A DNA stretch of 64,000 bases, from NCBI GenBank assembly GCA_902760645.1, contig CACWHC010000001.1, forward strand, positions 1-64,000, given 5' to 3'. Under the pieces are notes generated by a model. The model did not search any database, had not been told where the DNA came from, and saw only the letters and a program-made list of their open reading frames with translations. The stretch's first letter is position 1; every line of letters starts with the position of its first letter. The DNA is from an uncultured bacterium. GTDB taxonomy: Bacteria > Cyanobacteriota > Vampirovibrionia > Gastranaerophilales > Gastranaerophilaceae. A program made the translations under genes and the position numbers. Positions 42,383-52,666 of this stretch are shown in pieces.

Positions 42383-44944
42383 ATGAAGAGATTATTATGC
42401 ACAGTATTGTCATTAATGCTGTTAAACTCATATAGTACGTTAGCATACGGTGCGGCAGTAAATCCGAACATGCCTGCAATACCAAAGCCAAACTTACAGG
42501 CAGCACCGAATGCCAGGTCAATAGAATTTGCATTTGTATTTGACGGACCGTCAGATAAGAATGCAGAAGTATTAAAGACTTTCCAAAAGACAATTACTAT
42601 ATCATTGTTGCCTGACTACAAAGCGTCATTTCCAAAAGACCTAATATTTTCGGGGGACTGGACTAAACAGGGAGCAATTAATGCTTCAAACAAGGCACTT
42701 TCTTCAAGAGCAACTATGGTAATTTCATTAGGATACATGTCCAGTGATTATTATTCAACTAAGAAAAATAAAAATAAATATGTAGTAACAATTGACCAAT
42801 ACGGCTTACGAGATTTGGGAAATAATTTCTTCAACCCATTGCAACAGTCAATAAACGACTTTGTAACATTTAAAAACCTTGTTCCAAATATCAAAAAAGT
42901 CGCAATTTTGATGAATGAAAACTTTTACAGAACGCAGTCAAGCTGGAACACAATAATTTCAAAAAAATTAAAAGAAAAAAATTGTGATATCAATTATGTA
43001 GTTATACCAGTAAATTCAAATGTCAAAGCATCCTTAGCGAAAATCCCTTCAGATGTTGATTCGGTATTCGTTACTCCTCTGTTTAATCTGACTTCTGCAC
43101 AGAGAAAAGAGGTTTTTAGTTATATAAACAGTAAAAAATTACCTTCATTCTCGACAGTCGGACAGGAAGATGTTGATTTAGGAGTAATGCTTGGTACATC
43201 CGCATTTGATGTAGACAGAAAACTTGCGGAAGCAACATCATTTAATATTCACGGTGTTTTGCACGGTAATGTTGTAAAAAATGAAAAAATTCCTTACTAT
43301 GATGATAAAGTTTTGTTCTTTAATTCAGATACTGCCGAAATGTTAGGCTATACCGCACCTTTGAGATTACTTAACAATTCTACCGTAATTTCACATAAGG
43401 TATTACCGCAGTACGATTTGGATATGCTTTTGACGTCATTAGACAGCGGCAACCTTGATATGGCAAGAAAAAAATACCTCGTCAGTGCCGCGAGAAGATC
43501 TGTTGCAAGTGCATATTTAAGATACCTGCCGACTTTAAGGCTTGATTTGGGTTATCAGACATATAACGGTGATTATGCAGAATCATATGCTGCTGTTCCA
43601 TCCCGTGTCGGTGCATTCACAATAGGAATGGATCAGATTATTTATTCACCTGACTTAGTTACAAACATTATTGTTAAACATAAAAAATTAAAGTTTGATA
43701 AAGCTGAAGAAGCCCTTGTGAGAGCAAACACGGAATATCAAACCGCGGATTTATATATTGATACTTTAATGCTCGGAAATGCAATCAAAGTACAGGAAGA
43801 ATATGTAGAACAGGTTAGAGAAAGCCTTGCTATGGCACGTGTAAGAGAAAAAACCGGCAAATGCGGTAAAGAGGAAACTCTACGCTGGGCAGGTGAAGTA
43901 AGCGAAGCCGAAAAGAAACTTCTTGGTATGAAAGCTGAATATAAAAATATTAAAATTCATATCAACAAACTTCTGAATAAAGACCAAAAAGATGATTTTA
44001 CGTTAAAACCGCTGACAGCGAGTGATAAGGCATTTTTCTCGTCAGACGTACATATTATCGACCACGTCAGAAATCCGAAAAAATTAGAAAAATTCACGGA
44101 AATGCTGATTAATGAAGTAATATACTTATCACCTGAAACTACAAAATTAAAAGCTGCAATAGCAATGAAAAAAGCAGAAATGTCAAATTATGCACAAAAA
44201 TTTGTACTGCCGAATGCAAAAATGTCATTAGAGTACACTACACAGTTTGACAGACATATACCTTATGAAGATGCAGGTCATGACCAATTAAAAGCTGCAA
44301 AAGCTACTGCAAAAGGGTATGAAGCTCAGGCAAGGGCGACCGCAGCTGCTGCTGCAAATCCTGCAAGCTGGGCAGATCCTGCAACAGTTTCCGGTATTTT
44401 AGGCTCAGGAGCTAAAGCATTCAGTGATGCCTGGGCTGATTCACCTTATCTCGGATTGGATAAAAATTCATTCAGATTCTTAATCGGTGCACAATGGAAA
44501 CCGTTTGAAGGTGGTCATAAGATTGCAGAGATTGCAAGATGTAAATCAGAACTAAATGAATTGAAGGCATACCTGGAGGAGGTTGATACCGAAATTGAAA
44601 TGAAAGTTCGTTCGGTTGTAAACAGAGCTATTTCAAAATACTTTATGATAGAAAAATCATATAAAGCAATGTTTGCACAGGCAGAAAATTACCAGATGGT
44701 TAAACAGCGTTATTTGGTAGGTAAGGCTCCTGTTGACCAGCTTGTTGATGCTCAGGAACTTTATTTCAACGCTAAATTAGAGGCATTAAATTCTCAATAT
44801 GAGTTTTTCAAAGAACTTATATGGGTACAGAGAGGTTTGTTGGCTGTTAACTGGGCTAAAGCAAACGATAAGGCAAAAGAATGGATGAACAAAGTTCCTT
44901 CTATATTGCCATACGAAGAAGATTTTTCATTACAGAATTTATAA
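42383..44944 (+). CDS. Fusion of an ABC-type substrate-binding domain and a TolC-like efflux domain
   Basis: 853 residues with a signal peptide (to about residue 24). Residues about 45-340 have the two-lobe pattern of periplasmic binding proteins (PF04392-like): MVISLGYMSSDYYS, VKKVAILMNENFYRTQSSW and PSFSTVGQEDVDLGVMLG. Residues about 355-830 form a TolC/OEP-like long helical hairpin, with repeated coiled-coil segments and AYLRYLPTLRLDLGYQ as the usual OEP start strand; MVKQRYLVGKAPVDQLVDAQE is the second repeat end. A periplasmic binding module on a TolC-type protein is unusual. Strong promoter upstream, terminator downstream, so it is a single gene. Confidence 0.8.
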   Translation: MKRLLCTVLSLMLLNSYSTLAYGAAVNPNMPAIPKPNLQAAPNARSIEFAFVFDGPSDKNAEVLKTFQKTITISLLPDYKASFPKDLIFSGDWTKQGAINASNKALSSRATMVISLGYMSSDYYSTKKNKNKYVVTIDQYGLRDLGNNFFNPLQQSINDFVTFKNLVPNIKKVAILMNENFYRTQSSWNTIISKKLKEKNCDINYVVIPVNSNVKASLAKIPSDVDSVFVTPLFNLTSAQRKEVFSYINSKKLPSFSTVGQEDVDLGVMLGTSAFDVDRKLAEATSFNIHGVLHGNVVKNEKIPYYDDKVLFFNSDTAEMLGYTAPLRLLNNSTVISHKVLPQYDLDMLLTSLDSGNLDMARKKYLVSAARRSVASAYLRYLPTLRLDLGYQTYNGDYAESYAAVPSRVGAFTIGMDQIIYSPDLVTNIIVKHKKLKFDKAEEALVRANTEYQTADLYIDTLMLGNAIKVQEEYVEQVRESLAMARVREKTGKCGKEETLRWAGEVSEAEKKLLGMKAEYKNIKIHINKLLNKDQKDDFTLKPLTASDKAFFSSDVHIIDHVRNPKKLEKFTEMLINEVIYLSPETTKLKAAIAMKKAEMSNYAQKFVLPNAKMSLEYTTQFDRHIPYEDAGHDQLKAAKATAKGYEAQARATAAAAANPASWADPATVSGILGSGAKAFSDAWADSPYLGLDKNSFRFLIGAQWKPFEGGHKIAEIARCKSELNELKAYLEEVDTEIEMKVRSVVNRAISKYFMIEKSYKAMFAQAENYQMVKQRYLVGKAPVDQLVDAQELYFNAKLEALNSQYEFFKELIWVQRGLLAVNWAKANDKAKEWMNKVPSILPYEEDFSLQNL

Positions 44945-44971
44945 TAATAAGGAGAGAGATTTGGACAAATG

Positions 44972-44998
44972 CCGACACTTATAAGTGTCGGTTTTTTA
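44972..44998 (+). terminator. Terminator of the TolC-fusion gene
   Basis: CCGACACTTA-TAAGTGTCGG is a perfect 20-nt palindrome followed by TTTTTTA. Confidence 0.9.
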
Positions 44999-45041
44999 TT
45001 TATATACCGTTACATTTCTTGCTAAATAACAAATTCGGCAT

Positions 45042-45047
45042 TATAAT
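45042..45047 (+). promoter_or_regulatory. -10 box for leaderless U32-like mRNA
   Basis: TATAAT ends 6 nt before ATG 45054, with TTGCTA 17 nt upstream as a weak -35 box. Confidence 0.6.
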
Positions 45048-45053
45048 GCAGTT

Positions 45054-46736
45054 ATGAAAGATATAAAAATCGTTGCACCGGTCAAAAAACCTGAAGATAT
45101 TGAGCATTTTGCAAAAAATACGTCATGTCGGGATTATTATGTTTATTACAAAAAGTTTTTAAATAATAATTTTGAGTATGTAAAAGATTTTGTAAGCATT
45201 GCTCAGGGATTTAACTGCAATATTTACATCAATTTTAAGCATGATATAAATGAAGAAAATCTGCCTGAAATTAAAAAGATGCTGAAATTTCTGAAAACTT
45301 CAGGTATAAGCGGAATATTTATCAACAGCTATGCAATGCTTGAAGCAATAAAACTTTTTAACCTGCCTTTTAAAGTTATAGTTGATTCATATTTTGATAT
45401 ACATAATCTTTCGGGAATAGACTTTATTAACAATTTCCACAAGGTCGATGAAGTAATTATTACTGAAGAAATCTATATGAAAAATATAGAAAAAATAAAA
45501 AAATATACAAAATTACCGCTTGCAATTGATACGGATAATCTACCGTATTGTGCGGAAGAAATTAAAAAATCCGGTGCAATCGACAAAGTAGTTATAAAAG
45601 GGAAATTTGAAACATCAGAAGATATTTTGGATGCAATAGAATTAATCCAAAAAATATTGGATAAGCCTAAACTGTTCAGGAAACAAAAATTACCGTTCAA
45701 ACACGTCAGAAAAAGTATTTATCAGACTAACCATTTCTCAGGAGAAATGATTTGTGCGGAAGGCAAAAACTTTAAATTCAGCAGAAATATCCAAAACTTT
45801 GAATGGGATATAAAAAGGACAAGAATTAACAGAGATATAGATTTTGAGAAATCCGAAGAATTTAAAATTAATCTCAGACTTTCAGAACTCGCCCAAATTA
45901 AAGAGTTAGAAAATTATATAAAAAAAATAGGTTTAAATCCGGTTTATTCTATTGAGTATGGAGAAATTCTTTCAACTTCAGACTTATCGACGAGCAGTTT
46001 TTGTGAAATTATAACCAAGGTTAAAAAATTCTGCAAAAAATATGATATAAAATTTCAGCTTTCCACACCCCGTATTCTGATTGAACGTGATTTTGACAGA
46101 GTATACGAGTACGGAAAGCAATTAATGCTTACCGACTTTGAACCGGACAGTATAATAATAAACAATATAGGATATTTCTGGACATTTATTAATGACAACG
46201 ACATTAATCACATCCCTATAGAAATCGGACAGGGAATAAATCTCTTAAACAGCCTTTCAATAAAATGCTTAAATAATCTCGCACCAATCAGCACAGTAGA
46301 TTTTACGGCATTTGACGATATTGAACTGGCAATACAAACAGCCAAAAAAGTTAAAAATATTATTCCGAATAAGAAATATACTATTGCAGGAAACATAAGA
46401 GTACCAAGCCTTGGGCTGTGTCCGTTGAATAATGACAGCGCAATAATATCAAGACTATCCTGTGCAGCACCTTGCCACAGAGGAGGTTATGCACTTAAAG
46501 ATCCGTCCATAAACAAAATCTTCCCGTTTACATGTGATGGATTTTGCAGAATGCACATGTTTGAAGACAGAGTTCTTGAAGATTTTGAAGATGTCGAAAG
46601 ACTGCATAAAGCAGGAATAAATGAGTTTATCTTTGACTTTTCTGCTCTTAACGCAAAGTTTGTTCCGATACTCCTTGATAAATTTTTAAGGATGGATAAG
46701 CCCTGCATAAAGCCTAAAGAACTAATGCTGTCTTAA
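45054..46736 (+). CDS. U32 peptidase-related protein
   Basis: 560 residues, cytoplasmic. The early part is an TIM-barrel-like stretch (IKIVAPVKKPEDIEHFAK...), and the end contains SLGLCPLNNDSAI...LSCAAPCHRGGYALKD, with a Cys cluster and 'y.L.D' block as in U32 peptidases and their RNA-modifying relatives, followed by FTCDGFCRMH and GINEFIFDFSAL. U32 names include collagenase-like proteases and tRNA hydroxylation proteins, so the activity is open. Leaderless start. Its stop overlaps that of ctpA by 4 nt (convergent). Confidence 0.7.
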   Translation: MKDIKIVAPVKKPEDIEHFAKNTSCRDYYVYYKKFLNNNFEYVKDFVSIAQGFNCNIYINFKHDINEENLPEIKKMLKFLKTSGISGIFINSYAMLEAIKLFNLPFKVIVDSYFDIHNLSGIDFINNFHKVDEVIITEEIYMKNIEKIKKYTKLPLAIDTDNLPYCAEEIKKSGAIDKVVIKGKFETSEDILDAIELIQKILDKPKLFRKQKLPFKHVRKSIYQTNHFSGEMICAEGKNFKFSRNIQNFEWDIKRTRINRDIDFEKSEEFKINLRLSELAQIKELENYIKKIGLNPVYSIEYGEILSTSDLSTSSFCEIITKVKKFCKKYDIKFQLSTPRILIERDFDRVYEYGKQLMLTDFEPDSIIINNIGYFWTFINDNDINHIPIEIGQGINLLNSLSIKCLNNLAPISTVDFTAFDDIELAIQTAKKVKNIIPNKKYTIAGNIRVPSLGLCPLNNDSAIISRLSCAAPCHRGGYALKDPSINKIFPFTCDGFCRMHMFEDRVLEDFEDVERLHKAGINEFIFDFSALNAKFVPILLDKFLRMDKPCIKPKELMLS

Positions 46737-47980
46737 TCGTTATGACTAATCATTTTTGATACTATATTCTTTGCTGTCTGGAGCTGTACATCTTCCTTAT
46801 TACGGATATTTTTTTCGGTAAACTGAACCTCAACATCCGGTTTGATACCTTTTTTGTTGATATCAATACCATGCGGAGTCAGATATTTTGCAACAGTTAA
46901 ATTAAGTCCTGTTTCATTTTCCAGCGGGAAAATTTTCTGAACCATGCCTTTACCAAAAGTTTTGGTTCCGACAAGAGTAGCCTTTTTGTAGTCTTTCATT
47001 GCACCTGAGAAAATTTCGCTTGCACTGGCACTTCCGCCATCCACAAGGATAACTGTAGGTTTATCTATAAAGAAATCGGTATTTTGAGCATTTATGTCAT
47101 ATCTGTATCCGCCCCTGCCTACGATACTAACCAGTTTACCCTCAGGAATAAATAAGTTCGCAATAAATATAGCATTTGGGAGCAAACCGCCTGTATTTCC
47201 TCTTAAATCGATAACCAAGCCCTCAGCATCCTTCGTTTTTTCGGCAGCTTCCAAAAACTCATTCGGGGTTGTAGAACCTATAAAACTTGCTATCTGAATA
47301 TACCCTATATTATTCTCGACAGAACTTTTAACGGTCTTAATTTTTATTTCTTTTCTGACAATTTTTTTAACAAATTTATCATTGTTTCGCATAATAGTTA
47401 ACTGAACAGGGGTATTTTCAGGACCTCTGACAAGATTTGCCACCTCCGCAACAGAAAGTCCGCTCGCTTCTTTGCCGTCAATATCAAGAATTATATCACC
47501 TGACTGAAGATTTGAAGCTTGTGCCGGAGTGCCGTCAATAACATTTATTATATGAATTTTACCTGATATTGAAGATATATTCACTCCAATACCACAAATT
47601 TTAGAATTTATGGAAGTATTTTGATCATTATATTCTTCCTTATTCATAAATCTTGAATAAGGATCATTTAAACTGGCAAGCATAGTATCAATAGCAACTT
47701 TGGCATCTTCGTCATTTTTGATTAGTCCGTCATAACGGTGCTTCCACCTGTGCCAATTTTGTTCATTCATGTCAGAATCATAATAATTTTTCTTTACTAA
47801 ATTCCAAACATTTTCATATAATTTTTGAGAAGAAATTTTATCATGGTTTATGAGCTCCTCGTCACCCGAAGTTACAGGATTATTAATGACCATGACCGCC
47901 TTGTTAAGTCCCAACAAAACACAGATTACAATTAATATAGAAATATATAACTCTTTTCTTCTCATACAAGTATTAAACAT
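46733..47980 (-). CDS. ctpA: S41 family C-terminal processing peptidase
   Basis: Periplasmic serine protease, trimming C-termini of envelope proteins. One N-terminal signal or anchor helix (about 10-30) precedes a PDZ domain (NVIDGTPAQASNLQSGDIILDIDG), a catalytic domain with the Ser in GGSASASEIFSG and the Lys in KTFGKGMVQKIFPL. About 415 residues. Start ATG 47980, with TAGAAT 7 nt upstream and no ribosome site; ATG 47965 is also possible. Confidence 0.93.
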   Translation of the reverse strand: MFNTCMRRKELYISILIVICVLLGLNKAVMVINNPVTSGDEELINHDKISSQKLYENVWNLVKKNYYDSDMNEQNWHRWKHRYDGLIKNDEDAKVAIDTMLASLNDPYSRFMNKEEYNDQNTSINSKICGIGVNISSISGKIHIINVIDGTPAQASNLQSGDIILDIDGKEASGLSVAEVANLVRGPENTPVQLTIMRNNDKFVKKIVRKEIKIKTVKSSVENNIGYIQIASFIGSTTPNEFLEAAEKTKDAEGLVIDLRGNTGGLLPNAIFIANLFIPEGKLVSIVGRGGYRYDINAQNTDFFIDKPTVILVDGGSASASEIFSGAMKDYKKATLVGTKTFGKGMVQKIFPLENETGLNLTVAKYLTPHGIDINKKGIKPDVEVQFTEKNIRNKEDVQLQTAKNIVSKMISHND

Positions 47981-48115
47981 CAATAAAATTCTATAATCAA
48001 TATACTTTTTAAGTAGTTTACAAAGATATTAAAATATATTTTAGAATTTTAATCTTATTATGAGCAATTTTAAGAATTAAAAAACGTTTATATAAATATA
48101 CGGGGAAAATATTTT

Positions 48116-48971
48116 ATGACGGGGAAAATACAAGGTAACAAACCTATATATTTCAGATATCATGAAGGCACATCACAGGAATCAAGAGATGCCGTCAAAA
48201 ATACTGTCGTCGATTTTTTAAAAAAAACAGGATATAATGCAGAATTTTTAAGAGGTACAAATATTTTCGTAGTTGATAAATACGGTAATCTTTCAACGAC
48301 TTCTCCATTTTTAAATTATCTCCAAAAACATGGAGATAAAAACCACCCACTGACACACGGATGCACTATTTACCCCGAAATTAATAATAATAAAAAAGAA
48401 ATTGTTATAAAAACGGAAGAATATAAATTCCCTCAGAATATATGGCGAAAAAGCCTGAAACCAAATATTTTAAAACAAGGTGTAATGCATGAAATCGGGC
48501 ATCTGTTTGATGATTATTACGGAACAAAAAACAGTCGAATAATTAAAAACATAAAAAGAATACGGTTATCGGATAATTTTAATCCCAGAGAAACACAGCT
48601 CTTAAAAGAATATGAAAAACATAAAGACTTAAGCGATAATCAGGATTTTAAGGATGCCTGGAAAAAAGATGTTGAGGATTGATAAAAAGAAATATGAAAA
48701 ATTCAAATCAGGTCAAATAACTTCATACTACACTCCTATAGAAATTGACATAACTGATGGAGTAACTGATGCTGAAGCAGAAAAAGCAGATAAGGCCCGT
48801 TCTGAAATATTTGCACAGCTGTTTAGTTATGCGTTTGGGAAAGATGACGGCTGTAAACAAGAAATTCTTGAAACTTACCCGAATACATACAAAATAGTAA
48901 AAAAATACATTCAAAAATATTTAGGTGTAGATTGTAATAATCCGCATGCACATTTAACATTTTTATATTAA
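48116..48971 (+). pseudogene. Zinc-metalloprotease-like protein, frameshifted
   Basis: The first frame (48116-48682) has HEIGH at residues 125-129 followed by LFDDYYG, a zinc HExxH-type site. It ends at KKDVED. The second frame (from about 48672 to 48971) continues IDKKKYEKFKSGQITSYYTP and includes ARSEIFAQLFSYAF, where the Glu may be the third zinc ligand. Removing one G at about 48677 (GAGGATTGA to GAGATTGA) joins them into about 284 residues. The span of 856 bases is one more than a multiple of three. No signal peptide. A sequencing error is possible. Confidence 0.75.
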
Positions 48972-49030
48972 AATAATCTTAATGGTAGGTCAGACATCGA
49001 CTGACAACGTTAATAAGGAGAGATATAAAA

Positions 49031-50329
49031 ATGTTAACAAAAAGTTCATCGGTTAAAACAAGCTTTTCAGGAGTTGATTTTTCAAAATACTCTTCAAAAG
49101 TTTCTGAATTTGTAAGAGAATTTTCTTCTCGCGCAAATAAAACGGGGCATTTTCTTAATTGGGTAAACCTCCCATCAGAACAACTTAAAAGAGTAGACGA
49201 ATTATATGCAATGGTATCAGCATTTAAAGCTCAGACAGGGGTTTCAAAACTAAGCGTAATGGGTATTGGCGGTTCAAAGCATACCGTCGAACATATGCTT
49301 TCCATAAATGGTTTAAATGTTAAACACGATTCCGTAGAATTTTATTCTGATGTAGATTCCGTAAGTTTAAACAGATACTTATACAGATTAGGTGATATTA
49401 CATCATCAAACTTCATGATTGCATCAAAATCAGGTTCTACTTTTGAAACTAAAGACGGATTTTTAAGAGTACAAAAAATGTTAATTGATGCATATATGGC
49501 AAAAGGTCAGTCAGAAGAAGCTGCTAAAAAATCCGCAGCAAAACATTTTATTGCAGTAACTGACGGAAACAGTGAAAAAAGTGAATTACGCCGTACATCA
49601 ATTTCTGACGGGTGGTTAGGTGATTTATTTATTCACGATGATGTTGGCGGAAGATTTTCAGCATTTGATGATCACGCTTTATTTACACTTATTTGGGCAG
49701 GCATGAAGAAAGAAGATATGATTTCTATGCTGAATGCAGCTCAGGATATGTCTAATCAATCCTTATCAGATGATTTGGATATTAATGATGCTTTAAAAGA
49801 AGGTATTTTCTGGGCAGATGCTAAATTAAACGGAATTGAAGCATCTGTTCATCAGTATATGGGTTCATTATTCGAAAACACAGTATACTGGCATGCTCAA
49901 ATGCAAAATGAATCCGTAAAAGATACATTAAAACAAGTTGCAAAAGTACCTGATGCAATGCACCACTCAGCAGAAGCTCATTTCAATCCGGCAAACAAAT
50001 TAGTATTTGCTCTGACGGTTCCCGTTGATAACGGAGTATGCAGAGAAAATGCCCAAAGCTATATTGAAGCATTAACAAAATCCTACACAATTACCGGTGC
50101 ATTCTTTAAGGAAGAAGTCGAAACCTCATCAATGGGGTTAACTCCGGAAGCAGCAGGTGCTATGACAATGCTTAGAGCATACGCAACAGTTTATCAGGAA
50201 ATTGTACAAGCTGTTATGACAGGTAAAACATTGCCGGAAGTTCTTGACAGCGTGCTTCAGCCACACGTAGAATTCTACAAAAAGAATTTAAAAGGCGGTG
50301 TAGTTGTTCCGGGAAGAATTTCTCAATAA
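49031..50329 (+). CDS. pgi: Glucose-6-phosphate isomerase (divergent)
   Basis: Interconverts glucose-6-phosphate and fructose-6-phosphate. SIS domains show GIGGSKHTVEHML, ASKSGSTFETKDG (phosphate site) and IHDDVGGRFSAF, followed by a C-terminal GLTPEAAGAM region. 432 residues, shorter than the usual 450-550. The first 15 residues (SSSVKTSFSGVDF) look like an added tag. AAGGAGAG precedes ATG; a bidirectional terminator follows. Confidence 0.9.
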   Translation: MLTKSSSVKTSFSGVDFSKYSSKVSEFVREFSSRANKTGHFLNWVNLPSEQLKRVDELYAMVSAFKAQTGVSKLSVMGIGGSKHTVEHMLSINGLNVKHDSVEFYSDVDSVSLNRYLYRLGDITSSNFMIASKSGSTFETKDGFLRVQKMLIDAYMAKGQSEEAAKKSAAKHFIAVTDGNSEKSELRRTSISDGWLGDLFIHDDVGGRFSAFDDHALFTLIWAGMKKEDMISMLNAAQDMSNQSLSDDLDINDALKEGIFWADAKLNGIEASVHQYMGSLFENTVYWHAQMQNESVKDTLKQVAKVPDAMHHSAEAHFNPANKLVFALTVPVDNGVCRENAQSYIEALTKSYTITGAFFKEEVETSSMGLTPEAAGAMTMLRAYATVYQEIVQAVMTGKTLPEVLDSVLQPHVEFYKKNLKGGVVVPGRISQ

Positions 50330-50351
50330 TAAAACTGTAATATTAATACAC

Positions 50352-50386
50352 AAAAAAGGTCAGATTTTAATAAATCTGACCTTTTT
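50352..50386. terminator. Bidirectional terminator between pgi and ugd
   Basis: AAAAAGGTCAGATTT pairs exactly with AAATCTGACCTTTTT, with A and T runs on the outer sides, so it serves both converging genes. Confidence 0.9.
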
Positions 50387-50396
50387 ACAATTTAAC

Positions 50397-51695
50397 TTAT
50401 CTCCCGATACTTATATATTCAAATCCCATTTTCTTTAATCGTACGACATCATACTGATTTCTTCCGTCAAAAATTAACGGTTCTTTTAAGAGTTGTTTTA
50501 TTCTCTCAAAATCCGGACGGCGAAATTCATTCCACTCGGTCAACAAAACCATAGCATCCGCACCATCAAGAGCCTCATACGAATTTCCCATATATGAAAT
50601 TTTATCCCCAAAATGTAATCTTGCATTATCATACGCTTTAGGGTCATAAGCTTTTATTATTGCGCCATGCTCAAGCAAGCTGTTAATAATAGTTATTGAT
50701 GGAGCTTCTCTCATATCATTTGTATTTGGTTTAAAAGATAATCCCCATACAGCAATTGTTTTACCACTCAAATCATCGCCCAATTTTTTGAAAATCTTAT
50801 TAACAAACAGCAGTCTTTGCCTTTGATTAACATCGTCAGCAGCTTTTAATATTTCATAATCACAATCAAAATCTTTTGCTATTTTGGACAATGCTTTTAT
50901 ATCCTTAGGGAAACAGCTTCCGCCAAAACCCAATCCCGGGAAAAGAAATTGCGAACCGATACGTTTATCGGAACACATTCCTAATCTGACCATCTCGACA
51001 TCAGCTCCGACTTTTTCACAAATATTTGCAATTTCATTTGCATAAGAAACTTTTACTGCCAAAAACGAATTTGAAGCATATTTTGTCATCTCAGCAGATC
51101 TTACATCCATAATTATAATAGGATTACCGGTTCTCATGTAAGGGGAATACAGCTCCTGCATAATAGAAGTTGCCCGCTCTGAATTTGAACCGATAATAAT
51201 TCTGTCTGGTTTAAGGAAATCTTCAACCGCAGCACCCTGTTTTAAAAATTCAGGGTTTGATACTACATCAAAATCCTTATCCGTCTTAGATTTTATAATC
51301 TCTGCAACCTTATCAGCCGTACCGACAGGAACAGTAGATTTATCCACAATAACTTTATATTCATTTATTGCTTCCCCGATTTGACCTGCGACATCATATA
51401 CATACTTCAGTTCTGCACTGCCGTCATCTCCCTGAGGAGTACCAACAGCTATAAAACAAACCATGGAATTTTCAACAGCATATTTTAAATTATCGGTAAA
51501 ACTCAATCTGCTTTCCGCAACATTCAATGTAATCAGTTCTTCTAACCCCGGCTCATAAATAGGAATAATACCCTGCTTTAGTTTTTCCAGTTTCACTAAA
51601 TCGTTATCAACACAAATAACATTATTTCCCATAGATGCAAGACATGTTCCTGCAACAAGCCCTACATAACCCGTACCTATAACACATATTTTCAT
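50397..51695 (-). CDS. ugd: UDP-glucose 6-dehydrogenase
   Basis: Oxidises UDP-glucose to UDP-glucuronate. [20 protein letters not shown] is the NAD-binding start, VIVDKSTVPVGT the family motif, and LGFGGSCFPKDIKAL contains the catalytic Cys. 432 residues. Its ATG overlaps the stop of the UDP-xylose synthase gene (TAATG), so the enzymes are co-translated and act in series: UDP-glucose to UDP-glucuronate to UDP-xylose. Confidence 0.96.
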   Translation of the reverse strand: MKICVIGTGYVGLVAGTCLASMGNNVICVDNDLVKLEKLKQGIIPIYEPGLEELITLNVAESRLSFTDNLKYAVENSMVCFIAVGTPQGDDGSAELKYVYDVAGQIGEAINEYKVIVDKSTVPVGTADKVAEIIKSKTDKDFDVVSNPEFLKQGAAVEDFLKPDRIIIGSNSERATSIMQELYSPYMRTGNPIIIMDVRSAEMTKYASNSFLAVKVSYANEIANICEKVGADVEMVRLGMCSDKRIGSQFLFPGLGFGGSCFPKDIKALSKIAKDFDCDYEILKAADDVNQRQRLLFVNKIFKKLGDDLSGKTIAVWGLSFKPNTNDMREAPSITIINSLLEHGAIIKAYDPKAYDNARLHFGDKISYMGNSYEALDGADAMVLLTEWNEFRRPDFERIKQLLKEPLIFDGRNQYDVVRLKKMGFEYISIGR

Positions 51696-52645
51696 TATCT
51701 GTTATTCTCCCTGATTAATTTCGCAAAATATTCAATTGTTTTGGACAAACCTTCCCTAATATCTACCTTTGGTGTCCAGCCGAGTTTTTCTTTTGCAAGA
51801 CTGATATCAGGTTTACGGCGTGTCGGGTCATCACTTGGTAAAGGTTTATTAATAATATTTGACTTTGAACCTGTCATTTCTATTACAAGTCTTGCAAAAT
51901 CAAGTATGGTAGTTTCCGTAGGATTACCCAAGTTTACCGGACCTATAAAATTCTCTTTGTTATTCATCATTCTTACCAAAGCATCTGTCAAATCAGCAAC
52001 ATAACAGAATGAACGAGTTTGGCTGCCATCACCATAAATAGTTATATCCTCATTTTTCAATGCCTGGACGATAAAATTTGAAACAACTCTACCGTCATCC
52101 ATACACATATTAGGTCCGTATGTGTTAAATATACGAACAATTCTGGTATCTACATTATGCTGCCTGTGATAATCCATCATAAGCGTTTCTGCACAACGCT
52201 TGCCTTCATCATAGCAGCTTCTTATTCCAATAGGATTAACATTACCCCAATAGTCTTCTGTTTGGGGATGAATTTTTGGATCACCATATATTTCGGAAGT
52301 AGAAGCCTGTAATATTTTTGCATTACAACGTTTTGCAATTCCCAACATATTAATTACACCGATAACAGAAGTTTTAATAGTCTTAATTGCATTATATTGG
52401 TAATGCGGAGGACTCGCAGGGCACGCCATATTATATATTTCATCAACCTCAGTAAAAAATTCCTTTGTAATATCATGCCTTACAAGTTCAAAATGATTGT
52501 CTTCAAGTAAATGCCTTATATTGTCTTTTGAACCGGTAAAGAAATTGTCTAAACACACAACGTCATTGCCGTCTTTTAATAAACGTTCACATAAATGACT
52601 GCCTATAAATCCTGCACCACCTGTAACCAGTATACGTTTTGACAT
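51695..52645 (-). CDS. uxs: UDP-glucuronate decarboxylase (UDP-xylose synthase)
   Basis: Short-chain dehydrogenase that converts UDP-glucuronate to UDP-xylose. [17 protein letters not shown] is the NAD-binding start, and [11 protein letters not shown] holds the catalytic Tyr-x-x-x-Lys. [11 protein letters not shown] and [17 protein letters not shown] are family-specific. 316 residues. AGAGGG upstream of ATG. It sits between manC and ugd. Confidence 0.95.
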   Translation of the reverse strand: MSKRILVTGGAGFIGSHLCERLLKDGNDVVCLDNFFTGSKDNIRHLLEDNHFELVRHDITKEFFTEVDEIYNMACPASPPHYQYNAIKTIKTSVIGVINMLGIAKRCNAKILQASTSEIYGDPKIHPQTEDYWGNVNPIGIRSCYDEGKRCAETLMMDYHRQHNVDTRIVRIFNTYGPNMCMDDGRVVSNFIVQALKNEDITIYGDGSQTRSFCYVADLTDALVRMMNNKENFIGPVNLGNPTETTILDFARLVIEMTGSKSNIINKPLPSDDPTRRKPDISLAKEKLGWTPKVDIREGLSKTIEYFAKLIRENNR

Positions 52646-52666
52646 TATATAAAAGCCCTCTTAATT

